64,000 bases of DNA from Chondrus crispus (GCF_000350225.1 NW_005178735.1:145614-209613), one strand, 5' to 3'; shown: positions 53,997-64,000, counted from the first letter of the stretch. Numbers and translations are program-made. The notes: generated by a model from the sequence alone, not told the origin.

Positions 53997-54719
53997 AGCG
54001 CGGACGACTTCTGGTCGCAGCCCCAGAGTTCTGGTGTAGTTTTGAGGAACTAGCTGTGAAACTATATAGCTCTGTACTCTGTTACTACTACGTAAACAAT
54101 TGTTTTGTGAAAGACTGTTCTGGCACTAAAGGGGTTTTGTTCGTACGTTAGGTCTATATAGTCCAGTTTGTACCTGGTGTAACGTACGGCTTTGCAGAAG
54201 GAACTTTCACAGGCCATGCCTCAAATCTACAAGGGATATCGCAGGATGTCGCAGAGGTAAAATACTTTAGTCGTGGACGGTCGGTTAGCATGACACCGGG
54301 GAAGACGTGCTCATGCATGGTGCATTAAAGATGTATGCCCTACTACGGTGCTGGCTGCCATGAAACTGTAGTGCAGCACACGTGTAGTTTGACGAATTTG
54401 GAGCTCTTCCACACCACTTGCGTCTCATTCCTTCGCGCACTTTAAACGAATTGCACACGTGTACACGAAATGTGCTGTGGAACAGTAGCCAATAAAAATG
54501 TGCCATTGCATAGAGAACAACCAATAGACCTCGACCTGCTCTAAAGTTACCAAAAATCACGAATAGCGCACACCATCCAATTGCTCCCCTGCGATCACCG
54601 CCGCCGATCAGCTCTACCCTTTTGAGCCTCAGCCCGCTCTCGGCTTCCCGATCATCGATTTACCCCTTCTTCCGTCCCACATTCGCCTCCCATCCCACAT
54701 TCGCCTCCACTTCCCCGCA
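53997..54719. other. Intergenic region before prohibitin
   Basis: No gene is recognised. The last 100 bp are pyrimidine-rich (CTCCCATCCCACATTCGCCT) and probably carry the prohibitin promoter or leader. No TATA box is evident. Confidence 0.45.
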
Positions 54720-55661
54720 ATGGCGCAAGTCCCCCCTCTTCCAAACATGCCGCGCATGCCAGCGGGCGGGCCTGCGGGCCTGCGGGCACTGGGCGCGCTC
54801 ACCGCGGGCGCCGTCGGCCTGTCCTCAGCCTACCGCTACGGCCTCTTCAACGTGGACGGCGGCCACCGCGCCGTGCTCTTCAACCGCGTCATGGGCGTGC
54901 GCGAAAACGTCTACGGCGAGGGCACCCACTTCCGCATTCCCTTCATCGACATGCCCATCGTATACGACGTGCGCGCAAAGCCGCGCAACATCCAGAGTCT
55001 CACGGGGTCGCGCGACTTGCAGATGGTCACCATCACACTGCGCGTCCTCAGCAGGCCGGACGCTATGAAATTGCCCGCCATTTACCGCACCCTGGGCACG
55101 GACTGGGACGATCGCGTCCTCCCCAGCATCGTCAACGAGGTCCTCAAGTCGGTCGTCGCCCAGTTTAACGCGTCCCAGCTCATCACCCAGCGCGAGCAGG
55201 TGTCCAAGCTGATCTCGAGAAATCTCAAAGCGCGCGCTTTGGATTTTAACATCCTGCTCGACGATGTGTCCATCACGCATTTGTCGTTCGGGAAGGAGTA
55301 CACGGCCGCTGTGGAGGCCAAGCAGGTCGCCCAGCAGGAGGCCGAGCGGGCGCGATTCATCGTGGAGAAGGCCAGGCAAGACAAAAAGTCGGCTATCATC
55401 CGGGCCGAGGGTGAGGCGCGGTCGGCGACGATGATCGGGGACGCAATGAGGGACAACCCGGCCTTCATCCAGCTGCGCAGGATCGAGGCAGCCAGGGATA
55501 TCGCTGTGACAGTACAGCGGTCGCAGAACCGGGTCTATTTGGACGCCGATACGTTGCAGCTCAATTTGGGAGCAATCGAGTCGATAAAAGAGACGTCAGT
55601 GGCGGCGCCGAACGTTGAGAGCGAAAGGAAGGAGGCGGGACAGGCGGGATGGTTGAAGTAA
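54720..55661 (+). CDS. PHB2: Prohibitin (PHB2 type), mitochondrial
   Basis: A 313-residue protein of normal family length. A short N-terminal hydrophobic stretch (about residues 22-38) anchors it in the inner mitochondrial membrane. The PHB/SPFH domain follows ([72 protein letters not shown]). A coiled coil ([19 protein letters not shown] to [12 protein letters not shown]) precedes a conserved tail. PHB1 and PHB2 form ring complexes that scaffold the membrane and hold m-AAA protease. The N-terminus and the [16 protein letters not shown] block favour PHB2 over PHB1. It has a single exon and converges on the FKBP gene with 188 bp between stops. Confidence 0.93.
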   Translation: MAQVPPLPNMPRMPAGGPAGLRALGALTAGAVGLSSAYRYGLFNVDGGHRAVLFNRVMGVRENVYGEGTHFRIPFIDMPIVYDVRAKPRNIQSLTGSRDLQMVTITLRVLSRPDAMKLPAIYRTLGTDWDDRVLPSIVNEVLKSVVAQFNASQLITQREQVSKLISRNLKARALDFNILLDDVSITHLSFGKEYTAAVEAKQVAQQEAERARFIVEKARQDKKSAIIRAEGEARSATMIGDAMRDNPAFIQLRRIEAARDIAVTVQRSQNRVYLDADTLQLNLGAIESIKETSVAAPNVESERKEAGQAGWLK

Positions 55662-55849
55662 TAGAAGCTCCTTTTTTTTGTTTCGGTAGGTAGCCCGAAT
55701 TTGCGTGGGCGGCGGCGATGTAAAACCAACGGAGAAGCTGTTTTCAAGCTTGTCTCAGGCGCACTGCGAAGTCGGAAAGAGAAGGCAGGGATTAAGTTTA
55801 TATTTTGAAACGGTCGGAGGGCGATAGTCTTCTTTTCCAAGACGGGCAG

Positions 55850-56605
55850 TCAGATGTCAGCGTCTTCAATATCCTCGAGCAACTCGCGTTCCTTGCCTGG
55901 AATGGTGGAAAGCTCGAGCGTGTAATTGATGGTGGCATTTGGTGGAATAGCAGGCTTTCCTGCACTCGCGCGTCGCCCTTTGGCGCCAAAGGCCAGCTCT
56001 GGCGGGAGGGTCAAGTCGAAGACGTCGCCAACCTTCATGAGCAGCACGGCTTCTTCCAAGCCCTGGGCGCAAGTGAAAGCGGGTAGGGGTGTTAGACGTA
56101 GAGCACAATGGCGTGCGCGAAGACGCGCGGCTTGCGCTGCGAACGAGACAGAGGTCAGGCACGCTGTGGACGGAGGCGGCAGTGCGCTAACCCACGGGCG
56201 GAGGGGGGGCGGAGGGGGGTGGGGGGGTGGGCGACGTACTTTGAGAATGGTTTCCGAGCCGGCGCGGAAGAAGTAGGGCTTGGTCTGCTCGAACAGGTTG
56301 TCGAAGACGACGCCGTTGTACACGCCCTTGAAGCGGATGCCGATCAGGTCGCCGACGGCGGCAGTGGGGCCCTGGCCGTGCTTGACGACAGTGTATTGGA
56401 GGGTGGAGGCGGCCGCGGTAGAGATTTCGGCGGCGACCAGCGAGCCTGCGGCGGAGGCCACGGCGGCCAGGACAACGCGGCGGGAGAAGCGTTTCGCGGG
56501 CGACGCTGGGGCGGCCGCGGGCGTGGTCATGGAAACTGCCGGGCGTGAGCGGGACCGGGAAGCATGGCGGGCCGCTGCCGGGAAGGGAGTCGGGACGAAG
56601 GCCAT
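55850..56605 (-). CDS. Thylakoid-lumen FKBP-type peptidyl-prolyl isomerase, one intron
   Basis: Exon 1 is 56605-56240 and exon 2 is 56062-55850, giving 192 residues. The intron (56239-56063) has a GTACGT donor and a GCGCCCAG acceptor. The N-terminus is a basic, acid-free transit region followed by KRFSRRVVLAAVASAAGSL, a twin-arginine lumenal signal, with probable cleavage after STAAA. The FKBP domain reads VVKHGQGPTAAVGDLIGIRF, KGVYNGVVFDN, GLEEAVLLMKVGDVFDLTLP, PELAFGAKG and IPPNATINYTLEL. Several usual ligand-pocket aromatics differ, as in other lumenal FKBPs, so isomerase activity may be weak. It would act in folding or assembly of photosynthetic complexes. Confidence 0.88.
   Translation of the reverse strand: MAFVPTPFPAAARHASRSRSRPAVSMTTPAAAPASPAKRFSRRVVLAAVASAAGSLVAAEISTAAASTLQYTVVKHGQGPTAAVGDLIGIRFKGVYNGVVFDNLFEQTKPYFFRAGSETILKVRRPPPHPPPPPLRPWVSALPPPSTACLTSVSFAAQAARLRARHCALRLTPLPAFTCAQGLEEAVLLMKVGDVFDLTLPPELAFGAKGRRASAGKPAIPPNATINYTLELSTIPGKERELLEDIEDADI
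56063..56239 (-). other. Intron of the FKBP gene, open in frame
   Basis: The length is 177 nt, a multiple of three, with no in-frame stop, so the unspliced message would encode 59 extra Pro/Ala-rich residues in the middle of the FKBP domain between SETILK and GLEEAV. Splice sites are GT and AG, in phase 0. Confidence 0.8.
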
Positions 56606-57500
56606 TGCGGGCGGGACGGTAGCGGGATGGTGGCGGGATGGTGACGGGACAGTGGCTGGACGATGGGTGAGGAGCTCATGGTGCGGGGGGGGGGAGAGAG
56701 GGAAGAGGAAGGAGATCGTGGGGAGGTGTCCATTCGCTTAGCAGTTCAGCACCTAACACTTGGTAAGGTTTTATTCGCTGTTGCTTTCCAAGACGAGCAG
56801 CGCCTCTTGCCACGTTTCATCGGTGTAACTCGGGTCACAGGCGTTAAGAACAGCTCTATGATTTTGCACAATTCTTCAATGGTGCTTGCACTGTCACTTT
56901 TATACTGAAGACTGCGTTCAAGTCTAAAGTCTGCAAGCCTGCAGTCCCCCGACAAATGAACTGCGAAAACATCCATCTGGACGGCGCTTTTCGCTTTGCG
57001 CCTGCCCCTCGAAGAGATTTTGAGAGAGTTTGAACGCAGCTAGTTTGTAACATCGTGATTCTGCAACATGCCTAATTCCTTCCCGGACGTATCCAAGATG
57101 AGGCACATGAAATGTTGTGCCGTCCTTTTAGTCAGGTCGTTCGACCATGTCATTCAAATCATCGATTTTTTGCAAGTATCTATTCTCCTTGCTCTCCGGA
57201 AACTCAAAATTGTACTCAAGAAGAAAATGATATCGCACCCCGTCATAGTCAATCAAAAGCTCACGTGGAGATGTAGAACTGCGTGGGCACAGACGTTGAT
57301 CAACTCCTGGCAGATGCACAATTAAATAAGCTGATATTTTCTGGCCTTTTGTCAAGGAACGTATTGATCGTATTGCGCAGGCGAGCAACACGGCAAGTGA
57401 AGACGCGGATGGTGGGAAGGTCCCAGTGATGAGGCTGCAGGTCAAAACCATTGGCGGCTCTCCGCAGGCTTTTCAACATGACCGTTTGCTGAAACTTCAT
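56606..57500. other. Intergenic DNA between FKBP and the kinase relic
   Basis: No gene is supported. Small open frames occur on both strands (for example 57128-57451, minus), but none shows a family signature. Some may be the eroded start of the kinase-like pseudogene. Confidence 0.4.
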
Positions 57501-57762
57501 CCAGATCCGATTGAAAACCCGTTTTCAGATCTACTCATCTTTCAACAGACCCAGGTACATCAGCTGTGTGTACAGTCTTCAGAAAGTACTCCCCGCCATC
57601 GACAGTTACTTTGAATACTATTCACGGGCAATATCAAAGACGAGTTCTGAAGGAGCTCACCACTCTGAGATCCATGCCGCGTCACGCAAAAGGTATTCCT
57701 ATGAACGGTGTAGTGGCTACCGAGGACGGGGGCAACAGAGGGGTGTTTTGCGCTGTGTATAA

Positions 57763-58063
57763 ATGGCATGTCACTCGGATGCGTCAAGTCTGCATCTGCA
57801 GAGCAAAGCATTCTATGGAAGCGCGAGATCACAGATGCCATTCTGTGGCCATACGGAAGACATTTTATATGGGGACGTGAAGTGCAAAAATATCATGATT
57901 AATGCAATCACAAATCTCCCTATGCTTGTCGATTGTGCTTGTCGATTGTGGTAGAGGATGAACATCGGGGTGCATTGATCTCGAACTGACGGCAACTCGG
58001 GAAGGAGATCTGCAGGGTTTGAAGAGAGTTATTGAGTTGATTGATAACATCGGCAGGCCATGA
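57763..58063 (+). pseudogene. Protein-kinase-like pseudogene (C-terminal part)
   Basis: The catalytic-loop pattern GDVKCKNIMINAITN (H/G-D-V-K-x-x-N) is followed by LPMLVDC, then, in the shifted frame, TSGCIDLELTATREGDLQGL and KRVIELIDN. This order fits the activation segment and tail of a eukaryotic kinase-like domain of the WGDVK type. The frame is lost by an exact 13-bp tandem duplication (57924-57936 and 57937-57949), and a TGA interrupts soon after. Upstream pieces to about 57560 probably belong to the same gene but are too eroded to order. Confidence 0.5.
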
Positions 58064-58725
58064 CGGGATGTGTGTGTAGTATGGGGGCGCATTTGTAACT
58101 ACAACCATACTGTTGCGACAAAATTGCGTGTGCGCGTGGGCGACGTGTGCGGGGCGGCCTACGAGCGGATACCGAGCGCCCGCGAAAATGCGAAGGGAAC
58201 CGAAAGCGCGGGGGATCCGCGTCGTGTCGCCGTCGGTTGCCGTTGCCGTCGGGCCGTCGAGGGTGGGCCAGGCTGTGCGCGGGAAGACGGACTTGGGAGG
58301 GGTCGGAGCGAAAGAAGCGCAATGCGGAGGGGCGGTAGGCGAAGGCGTGGATACGGGAAGGGATCCGGGAGGGTGCAGGCCCCCTGGGGGACGAGTACTT
58401 AAGAGGAGGGGCGACCCCGGAGTAGGAAGGAAGGCAGCGAACTTGAGAACAATAAACGCAGTGCGTGGATTCCCGGTTTTACAGCTCGCTCGGTGCCTCG
58501 CGGTTACGCCTACCGCGTCAGGTTAGAGTCGTAGTCAAATAGTCGAAATCGAAGTCAGTATTAAAAAGCCTGACGAGTTGCGAATGTACATTCCCTCCGA
58601 GGGGCGGTCAGGATGAGGGGGGAGACAAGAGGCAAGAGGAAAGAGACAGGAGACATGAGATACGAAGCAAGAGGGGCAAGGCAAGGCGATTAGAGACGGT
58701 CAACCCACCTCACCTGTCCAGGATG
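58064..58725. other. Intergenic DNA, with an LTR-like stretch
   Basis: 58094-58508 begins TGTAAC and ends GTTACG, with a TACTTAAGAGG (TATA-like, 58396) and AATAAA (58451) inside, as in a small LTR. No target duplication or second copy is seen, so the call is weak. Gly/Arg-rich open frames here are composition artefacts. Confidence 0.3.
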
Positions 58726-59946
58726 TTAATTCATTCCACGGTCAAACTCGAGCTGCGTCTGCGCGTCCATCATCTCCATCCCTTCCTCTGAAAACAATCG
58801 CCGCATGTTATACACCACCAGCTCATCATAACCTGCCACCAGCTGATCCGCCGTCTTCATCTCGTACGCCGGGTGCGCCCCTATCAAACCCACCACTTTC
58901 GCCGACACCTCATGCCCGGCCGTAATCCCATTGGGCTTGTCCGTAAACACCACACATTTCCCGGGCGGCCGCGACGACTTCAGTGATCCTACCAGCAGCA
59001 TTTGTTCTAAAGAATCGAACTCGTCCTCGCTTGACACCATGTCCTTGCTGCTGAAGTATTTGCCCAGCCCGAGTTTGCCCACAATCCCGCGCACGCGCTC
59101 CTTGGTCTGCCCGCTTGCGCACAGGATGCACGGCATGCCGTACCGCTCCAACATCTCGAGCCACTTTTCGATTCCGCGCGTCGCCGAGTACTCGAACGTC
59201 CCTTCCAGCTCGGCCATCACTTCCTGCTTGCGGAACACGCACCGCTTCACCTCGCCCCAGTCCTGCGTCCAAAAAAACACGCGCGACACAGCCGCTTCGG
59301 GCGCCATGTCTTCCGCCCGCACAATGTCGTCCATGTCCGGCGGCATCAGCTGCTTTTCCTCCGCCACCGCCCGCCACGCCAGCAGCTCCAGCTCGCGCGC
59401 GTTGCTCACCACAACGTTCCACATGAAAAGCGCGCCGAACGCCTCGTCCGGCGCTAGCACGTGCCGGTGGCGCTGCAGAAAGGATGGCCTCAGCGACTCA
59501 TTCAGCTCCTCGGCTCCCAGCGTCCACTCGGAGCCGCCGCGAAACGTCGTCAGCGACCGCCGCGCGTTGCGCTCCACCCATGTTTCGTATTCGGGCACTG
59601 TCTCTTCCAGCAGCTGGTCGATGGTGTTGAGCTGGTGCGCCGGTTTGGGGGGTGGCGGCGTGTCGGGCGGGGAGAGCTCGCTGTCCAGGTCGGTGTCAGA
59701 CGTGCCGGCGTCGTCGTGTGGGCGGTCGTCGTCGTCCGGGATGTGGGGTATGCCGCCCGGCGGAAGGAAGACGGCGGTGGGTGTTGTGCGGTGCAGCGGT
59801 AGAGGCAGACGTGGGCGCGGTCGTCGGAGCGGGAAGCGCGCGCCCGGGTACGTCGAGGGGGAGAGGGTGACGGGGCGCGTGCGATGCAAATTGCGCACCG
59901 GTAGGCCGCCCCCTGGGACGAAGGCGAGTGGCTGGTAGTCGGTCAT
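58726..59946 (-). CDS. HAD-like protein, plastid PYRP2-type, active site altered
   Basis: A 406-residue single-exon product. The first about 65 residues are basic and Pro-rich with no acid after residue 3, consistent with a plastid transit peptide, followed by an acidic linker (DDDDRPHDDAG). The HAD domain (about 165-390) begins AFGALFMWNVVVSNARELEL, then EDMAPEAAVSRVFFW, GMPCILCASGQTKERVRGI and CVVFTDKPNGITAGHEV. The arrangement resembles plant plastid HAD proteins of the flavin-pathway PYRP2 group. The nucleophile motif DxD is MWN here, and the motif IV acid pair is also weak, so a phosphatase activity is doubtful. It is divergent from the HECT gene. Confidence 0.7.
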   Translation of the reverse strand: MTDYQPLAFVPGGGLPVRNLHRTRPVTLSPSTYPGARFPLRRPRPRLPLPLHRTTPTAVFLPPGGIPHIPDDDDRPHDDAGTSDTDLDSELSPPDTPPPPKPAHQLNTIDQLLEETVPEYETWVERNARRSLTTFRGGSEWTLGAEELNESLRPSFLQRHRHVLAPDEAFGALFMWNVVVSNARELELLAWRAVAEEKQLMPPDMDDIVRAEDMAPEAAVSRVFFWTQDWGEVKRCVFRKQEVMAELEGTFEYSATRGIEKWLEMLERYGMPCILCASGQTKERVRGIVGKLGLGKYFSSKDMVSSEDEFDSLEQMLLVGSLKSSRPPGKCVVFTDKPNGITAGHEVSAKVVGLIGAHPAYEMKTADQLVAGYDELVVYNMRRLFSEEGMEMMDAQTQLEFDRGMN

Positions 59947-60302
59947 GGTGTGCTCTGTGAAAGACTGGGGAGGGCGTGAAGGGGGTGGGCACGAAGGGGG
60001 TGGGCACGAAGGGGGTGGGGACGGGGGAGCAAGATGCAGGTGACGTGAGGGACATCTATATCGTTAGTTGATGTGCGAGATGGAAGCCTGGCACCACAAG
60101 TGCTCAAAGAGCTCGTTTTTGCGGTTGTGGTTGAATGGGTGCAAAATGGGCGACCGGCAAAATAGCCGTAAAAACAGTGCACCTTCCATATCATCATTCT
60201 ACTTGAAGAGTCATACGTCCGCAGAGGACCCGCTCTTCCACCTCCTTTCAACCTCACCCTTGTCCTACGCTCGCAATACCCCTTCACCAACCTCGCGCCG
60301 TC
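59947..60302. promoter_or_regulatory. Shared divergent promoter of HAD and HECT genes
   Basis: 356 bp separate the two start codons. It holds a three-unit G-rich tandem repeat (59978-60022) next to the HAD start and CTCTTCC/CACCTCCTTTC pyrimidine runs toward HECT. No TATA box stands out. Confidence 0.5.
59978..60022. repeat. 15-bp G-rich tandem repeat, three units
   Basis: GAAGGGGGTGGGCAC is repeated at 59978 and 59993, with a variant GAAGGGGGTGGGGAC at 60008, then CGGGGG. Runs of three to five G on the plus strand could form a G-quadruplex. Confidence 0.9.
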
Positions 60303-63300
60303 ATGGCGCGCGTCTTCCTTGTTGGATGGGGAAGCGCCGCAGATGGGCAGCTCGGCGCCACCCGTGCAGAGATTCAACCTTACCCGCGTCTCTTCCCATC
60401 CCTGGAGTCCAGCGCCGCCCCGCAAGCTGTCGCCGCCGGCCTGTGGGCTTCCCTCATCGTCACCCACAACGGCTCCGCCGTTTTCACTACCAGCGGAAAG
60501 TCGTTCAAGGACTCCCACCCGCTATCCCTCATCCCTGGCACCGCTGCGCCGCCGGACGAGTCAGCCATCCCCGCCGTCGCTTCCGTTGCCGTCGGACGAG
60601 ATTTTGCCCTTCTCCTCACCTCCTCTGGATCCCTTTATTCCATTGGCTCGGGAGCCTACGGGCAGCTGGGTTTGGGAGCTGGCACCGTCAACGTCACCTT
60701 TCCCACCCGCGTGCGCGCCCTGGACGGCATCCGTATCGTTGCCATTGCCGCCGCCGAGTTTCACTGGCTCGCCCTGGACAACATGGGGCGTGTCTATTCA
60801 TGCGGCAGAAATTCGTCCGGCCAACTTGGCCTCGCCACGGCCGCAAAGGTTGACACCCCGGTCTGTGTTGCTGCACTGTGGCCTCATCCCGTTGTTGCTA
60901 TCTCGACAGGCGACTTGCACTCGGCCGTGCTCACGGCGTCTGGCGCTATTCTCGGTTTTGGGAGTAACAGACATGGCCAGCTAGGACAGTCGGCTTTTCG
61001 CGTTCAGGTCGGCTCGTTCACGCCAGTCGTCGCGCCCATTTCTCCGGAGGGAGATGCTGCTTCCAAGGTTGATCACGATGGCGATGTGCAAATGACTGGG
61101 AGTAAGGGCATGAGAGAGGAGGAAGAAGAAGAGGGTGCCAAAGATTCCGAAGAGGTGACCACATATGTGGACGTTGCGTGCGGGTCGTCGCATACGGTGG
61201 CACTGAGAAGCGACGGCAAAATTGCAACCTGGGGGAAAGGGGAGAGCGGCCAGCTCGGGACGCGTTCGACGCAGACGCTATATACGCCGACGACCTTGTC
61301 GTTGCCGGTCAAGTTTGTGTCTGTGTCTGCCGGCGATCAGCACTCTGGCGCTCTGACGGAGAATGGCGAGGCCTACTTGTGGGGTGACGGCAGCCAGGGG
61401 CAGATTGGCGACGGAGACATCAATGATAAACTGCTGCCGATTTCCATCTCGCCACCAAGGATTAATGATACGCACTACCTGTCGACGGGTGCAAAGGGGG
61501 TGAACAAGAATGCGAATGGGAATTTGCCGTTGCGATTTATACAGCTCATTTGCGGGGGGTTTCACAACCTGGCTATGGTCACGGCCGACCCTCAAGTTGC
61601 GGTGGTTTCGGCACAGCAGGTGTATGCTAGCCATATCCCGAGGTGTTCTGTTGACAAGATGCTGCAGGCACGGGCGGGGTTGTCGCGGTTTGGGTCTGCG
61701 GGGGTGCTCATGCGCAGCTTTGTGAGGCCGCAGTATAAGGTGCTTGCAGATTTGAAGCTGGACATTGATGGGATGAATAAGGCGTATATGAGTTTCCAGC
61801 AACTGTTTGGAAAGGAGGGGATGCGGGTGTTGGGTTATGCGGCGGCGCGACTGCGCCATGAAACACAGGTTGCGTTTGGGCTTTTGAAGGATGACGGGCT
61901 TGCGCTCGCGACTTGGTTGGAACAGTATTCCGGAGATGCTAAACAACCGTTGCGGTTGGTGACGCCGCGGTCGCAGTACGTGGATGATGACGACATGTTT
62001 CGGTCGTCTGTGGCGAATAGTGCGGCGAGCGGGCACTTGTTGATTTTGGCATTTCTGAATCCTGTGTATATGGAACGGGCAAGGGCGCCACAGCTCGCCG
62101 AGTTTGCGGGGATATTGCTGCGTTGTGAGCAAGAAGGGCGTGAAGCGTTTTTGAGGATGATTGGCAACTGCGCTCCGGAGTTGGTGGTGGAGCGNNCGGG
62201 AAAGTGAGGCAAAACGCAAAGTATGCGACCAAGGCGCTGGCACTGGTGTATCATGGTGTATACTATGCTACGAAACGGAAAAAAAAGCGACGATTTTTCG
62301 TGAAGCGGGAGGAGTTTTACAACGAGATGGTGAGCGAGCGGGTGAACTTGCGGCAAGACTATCAGCGGTGGTCCGAGTCAAAGCCGGACTTGCTGTCGGC
62401 CGAGGCGGCGGACTTGCCACCGCTTCCGTCAGCGGACGAGCCGGAGGGGAAGTTTTCGTTTTGCGAGTATAGCTTTTTGCTGTCGGCGGTTGCCAAGTTT
62501 AAGATACTGGAGTTGGAATCGTTGCTGACGATGAACAAAGAGTCGATGCGATCGGTGCTGTCATTTGGGTCATTGCCGATGCAGATCACGCCGTTAGGTC
62601 AGATTGCTAACATGCGGCTACCTCCAGAACAGATTGCACAGCTGCGATACCTGGTACTGGAAGTGCGTCGGGATAATATAGTATCGGACGCGTTTATCAA
62701 GGTTGCGGAATACGCACAGCACAGCCCGCGGGAGCTTCACAAGCCTCTGAAAGTGATCTTTGATGGGGAGGACGGGGTGGACGAAGGCGGGGTGCGCAAG
62801 GAGTTTTACCAGGTGCTGCTGGAGCATGTGCTATCGGCCGACTATGGGATGTTTCGGTATGACGAGGAAACGCGGTACCACTGGTTGCAACGGGACTCGC
62901 TGGAGTCGGAAACGTCATGGACGCTAATCGGGATCATGTTTGGGATGGCAGCGTTCAACTCGATTTTGCTGGATGTGCAGTTCCCGCCGGTGTTTTATCG
63001 GAAGCTGCAGATTGGGTTGCGCAACAAGGTGGCGCGGGTGCGTGCGGAGCAAAACGGGAGTACGAACTGGGAGGAGGGGTTATTGGAGGAATACGAGGCC
63101 AACTTGGAGGACGTGCTGGAAACGTTTCCCAGCATCGGGAAGAGTGTTGGTCATTTGCTGGCGTACGAAGGGGATGACGTGGAAGAGGTATTTGGACTGG
63201 AGTTTGAAGTGCCGTATGAGGGGCTGTTTGGCAAGGTGGAAACACACGAGCTGATGGCAAACGGTGGGAAAACGGCGGTGACGAAGGGGAATCGGAAGGA

Positions 63301-63787
63301 GTTTGCGCGGCTGTACATAGACTTTGTTATCAACAAATCTGTGGAAAAGGCGTTTGAGCACTTTTCCATGGGGTTTTCGCTGATGCTGGCGGGGCCGTTT
63401 GTGCACCGTCTGAGCGCGGACGAGCTAGAGACGCTGCTCGTCGGGGAGCGGGAGCTGGACTTTGAGGCTCTGCGTGGCGTGGCCAAGTACGAGGGGTACC
63501 AGCGCGACGAGGCGGTGATGCAGCACCTGTGGCAGGTGCTGGGCGAGTACGACGTGGAGCTCAAGCGGCTGTTCCTGGGGTTTGTGACGGGGACGGACCG
63601 GGCGCCGATCGGCGGGCTCGGCAAGCTGGTGCTGATCATCCAGCGGGCCGGCGGCGACAGCAACCGGCTCCCCACCAGCCACACGTGCTTCAACGTGCTC
63701 CTCCTGCCGCACTACGCCACGCGCGCCAAGCTGCGCGACCGCCTGTCCACCGCCATCCGCAACTCCAAGGGCTTCGGCCTGCGGTAG
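60303..63787 (+). CDS. RCC1-HECT E3 ubiquitin ligase (HERC-like)
   Basis: One gene spans two frames only because of the NN at 62195-62196. The first 634 codons hold RCC1-type blades (about residues 1-440: VGWGSAADGQLG, SIGSGAYGQLGLG, SCGRNSSGQLGLA, GFGSNRHGQLGQS, TWGKGESGQLGT, LWGDGSQGQIGDGD) with an acidic insert (REEEEEEGAKDSEE). A helical linker follows. The HECT domain is in the second part (62204-63787): LKVIFDGEDGVDEGGVRKEF, FNSILLDVQFPPVFYRKL, then the catalytic Cys in LPTSHTCFNVLLLP (about 63686) and the usual short tail. About 1,160 residues in total. It transfers ubiquitin from E2 to substrates bound by the RCC1 part. It has a single exon. Confidence 0.92.
62195..62196. other. Assembly gap (NN) inside the HECT ligase gene
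   Basis: Two ambiguous bases shift the frame from ELVVE to the downstream VRQNAKYATKALALVYHG frame. The true number of bases must differ from two modulo three, since both sides are well-formed parts of one protein. Confidence 0.9.
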
Positions 63788-64000
63788 CGGGGCGGCGGGG
63801 CGGCAGCGCGGCTGGCGGGGCGAGAGAGTTGCTCCCACGGCTCGGCTACGTGCCGCGCCCCGGCGCAGCTTCGCGCGGGCGCAGTGAAAGCGGCCTAAGA
63901 GCACACGCTCTTAGAGCAAACGCACGCACGATAGACAAGATCACGATAAAGACGCACGTGTACACGTACGCGCCGCGGTCGCCCGCATGCGCCGCGCCAC
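63788..64000. other. Region 3' of the HECT gene
   Basis: GC-rich, no gene. A perfect 8-bp hairpin with an ACAC loop (CTAAGAGC, 63895-63902; GCTCTTAG, 63907-63914) is present. Confidence 0.5.

Noticed and set aside
58094..58508. Solo LTR
   Set aside because: Not accepted as a firm call, because the ends match imperfectly (TGTAAC versus GTTACG), there is no target duplication and there is no second copy in the window.
58113..58526. Gly/Arg/Val-rich plus ORF and overlapping frames
   Set aside because: GC-rich composition artefact. The stretch looks more like an LTR or intergenic DNA.
63895..63914. Hairpin after the HECT gene as a bacterial-type terminator
   Set aside because: No T-run follows, and the genome is eukaryotic.

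Overview
This window looks like nuclear DNA of a photosynthetic, intron-poor eukaryote, most probably a florideophyte red alga of the Chondrus type. The species is inferred, not shown. The reasons are a plastid (thylakoid-lumen type) FKBP, mostly single-exon genes, two short GT-AG introns in the right half, and a dense block of Ty3/Gypsy, Ty1/Copia, tyrosine-recombinase (YR) and Tc1 elements. Two Ns at 62195-62196 mark a small assembly gap.

Left part, about 1-45.77 kb, is almost entirely transposable elements. E0 (1-6447) is the 3' part of a chromodomain Gypsy element, with a chromodomain, a broken antisense ORF, a polypurine tract and a 3' LTR. 6.4-10.5 kb holds an unrecognised broken gene, a Sel1-repeat pseudogene and a Copia pol relic. 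E1 (10499-14061) is the 5' LTR, primer-binding site and gag of the same chromodomain family as E0; its gag keeps one frame but carries three internal stops. E3 (14064-18735) is a broken Gypsy gag-pol. E4 (20171-24234, minus) is a Gypsy pol with a probable 3' LTR. E2 (24235-35732) is an 11.5 kb chromodomain Gypsy element with both LTRs, a nearly complete pol and an intact 745-codon ORF on the opposite strand between integrase and the 3' LTR. A Copia RT/RNase H relic (35733-37347) carries two abutting perfect palindromes. A Tc1-like element (37891-45764, TA-flanked) has its right inverted repeat split by a complete YR retrotransposon of PAT/Ngaro-like layout (39500-45720), with gag-like, RT/RNase H and tyrosine recombinase ORFs all open.

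Right part, 45.77-64 kb, is host DNA. It holds long intergenic stretches with recurring GTACCC-GGGTAC-type palindromes and these genes: a membrane-anchored 2OG-Fe(II) oxygenase-like gene (one intron), a secreted Cys/Pro/Arg-rich protein with six CKSKGC motifs, mitochondrial prohibitin, a Tat-type lumenal FKBP (one intron), a kinase-like pseudogene, a plastid-type HAD protein without the usual catalytic Asp pair, and, divergent from it, an RCC1-HECT ubiquitin ligase.

The best candidates for something new are the antisense ORF shared by E0 and E2 and bracketed in E0 by duplicated polypurine signals, LTR RNA stems with compensatory changes, the intact YR element with a readable integration junction, and the CKSKGC secreted protein.
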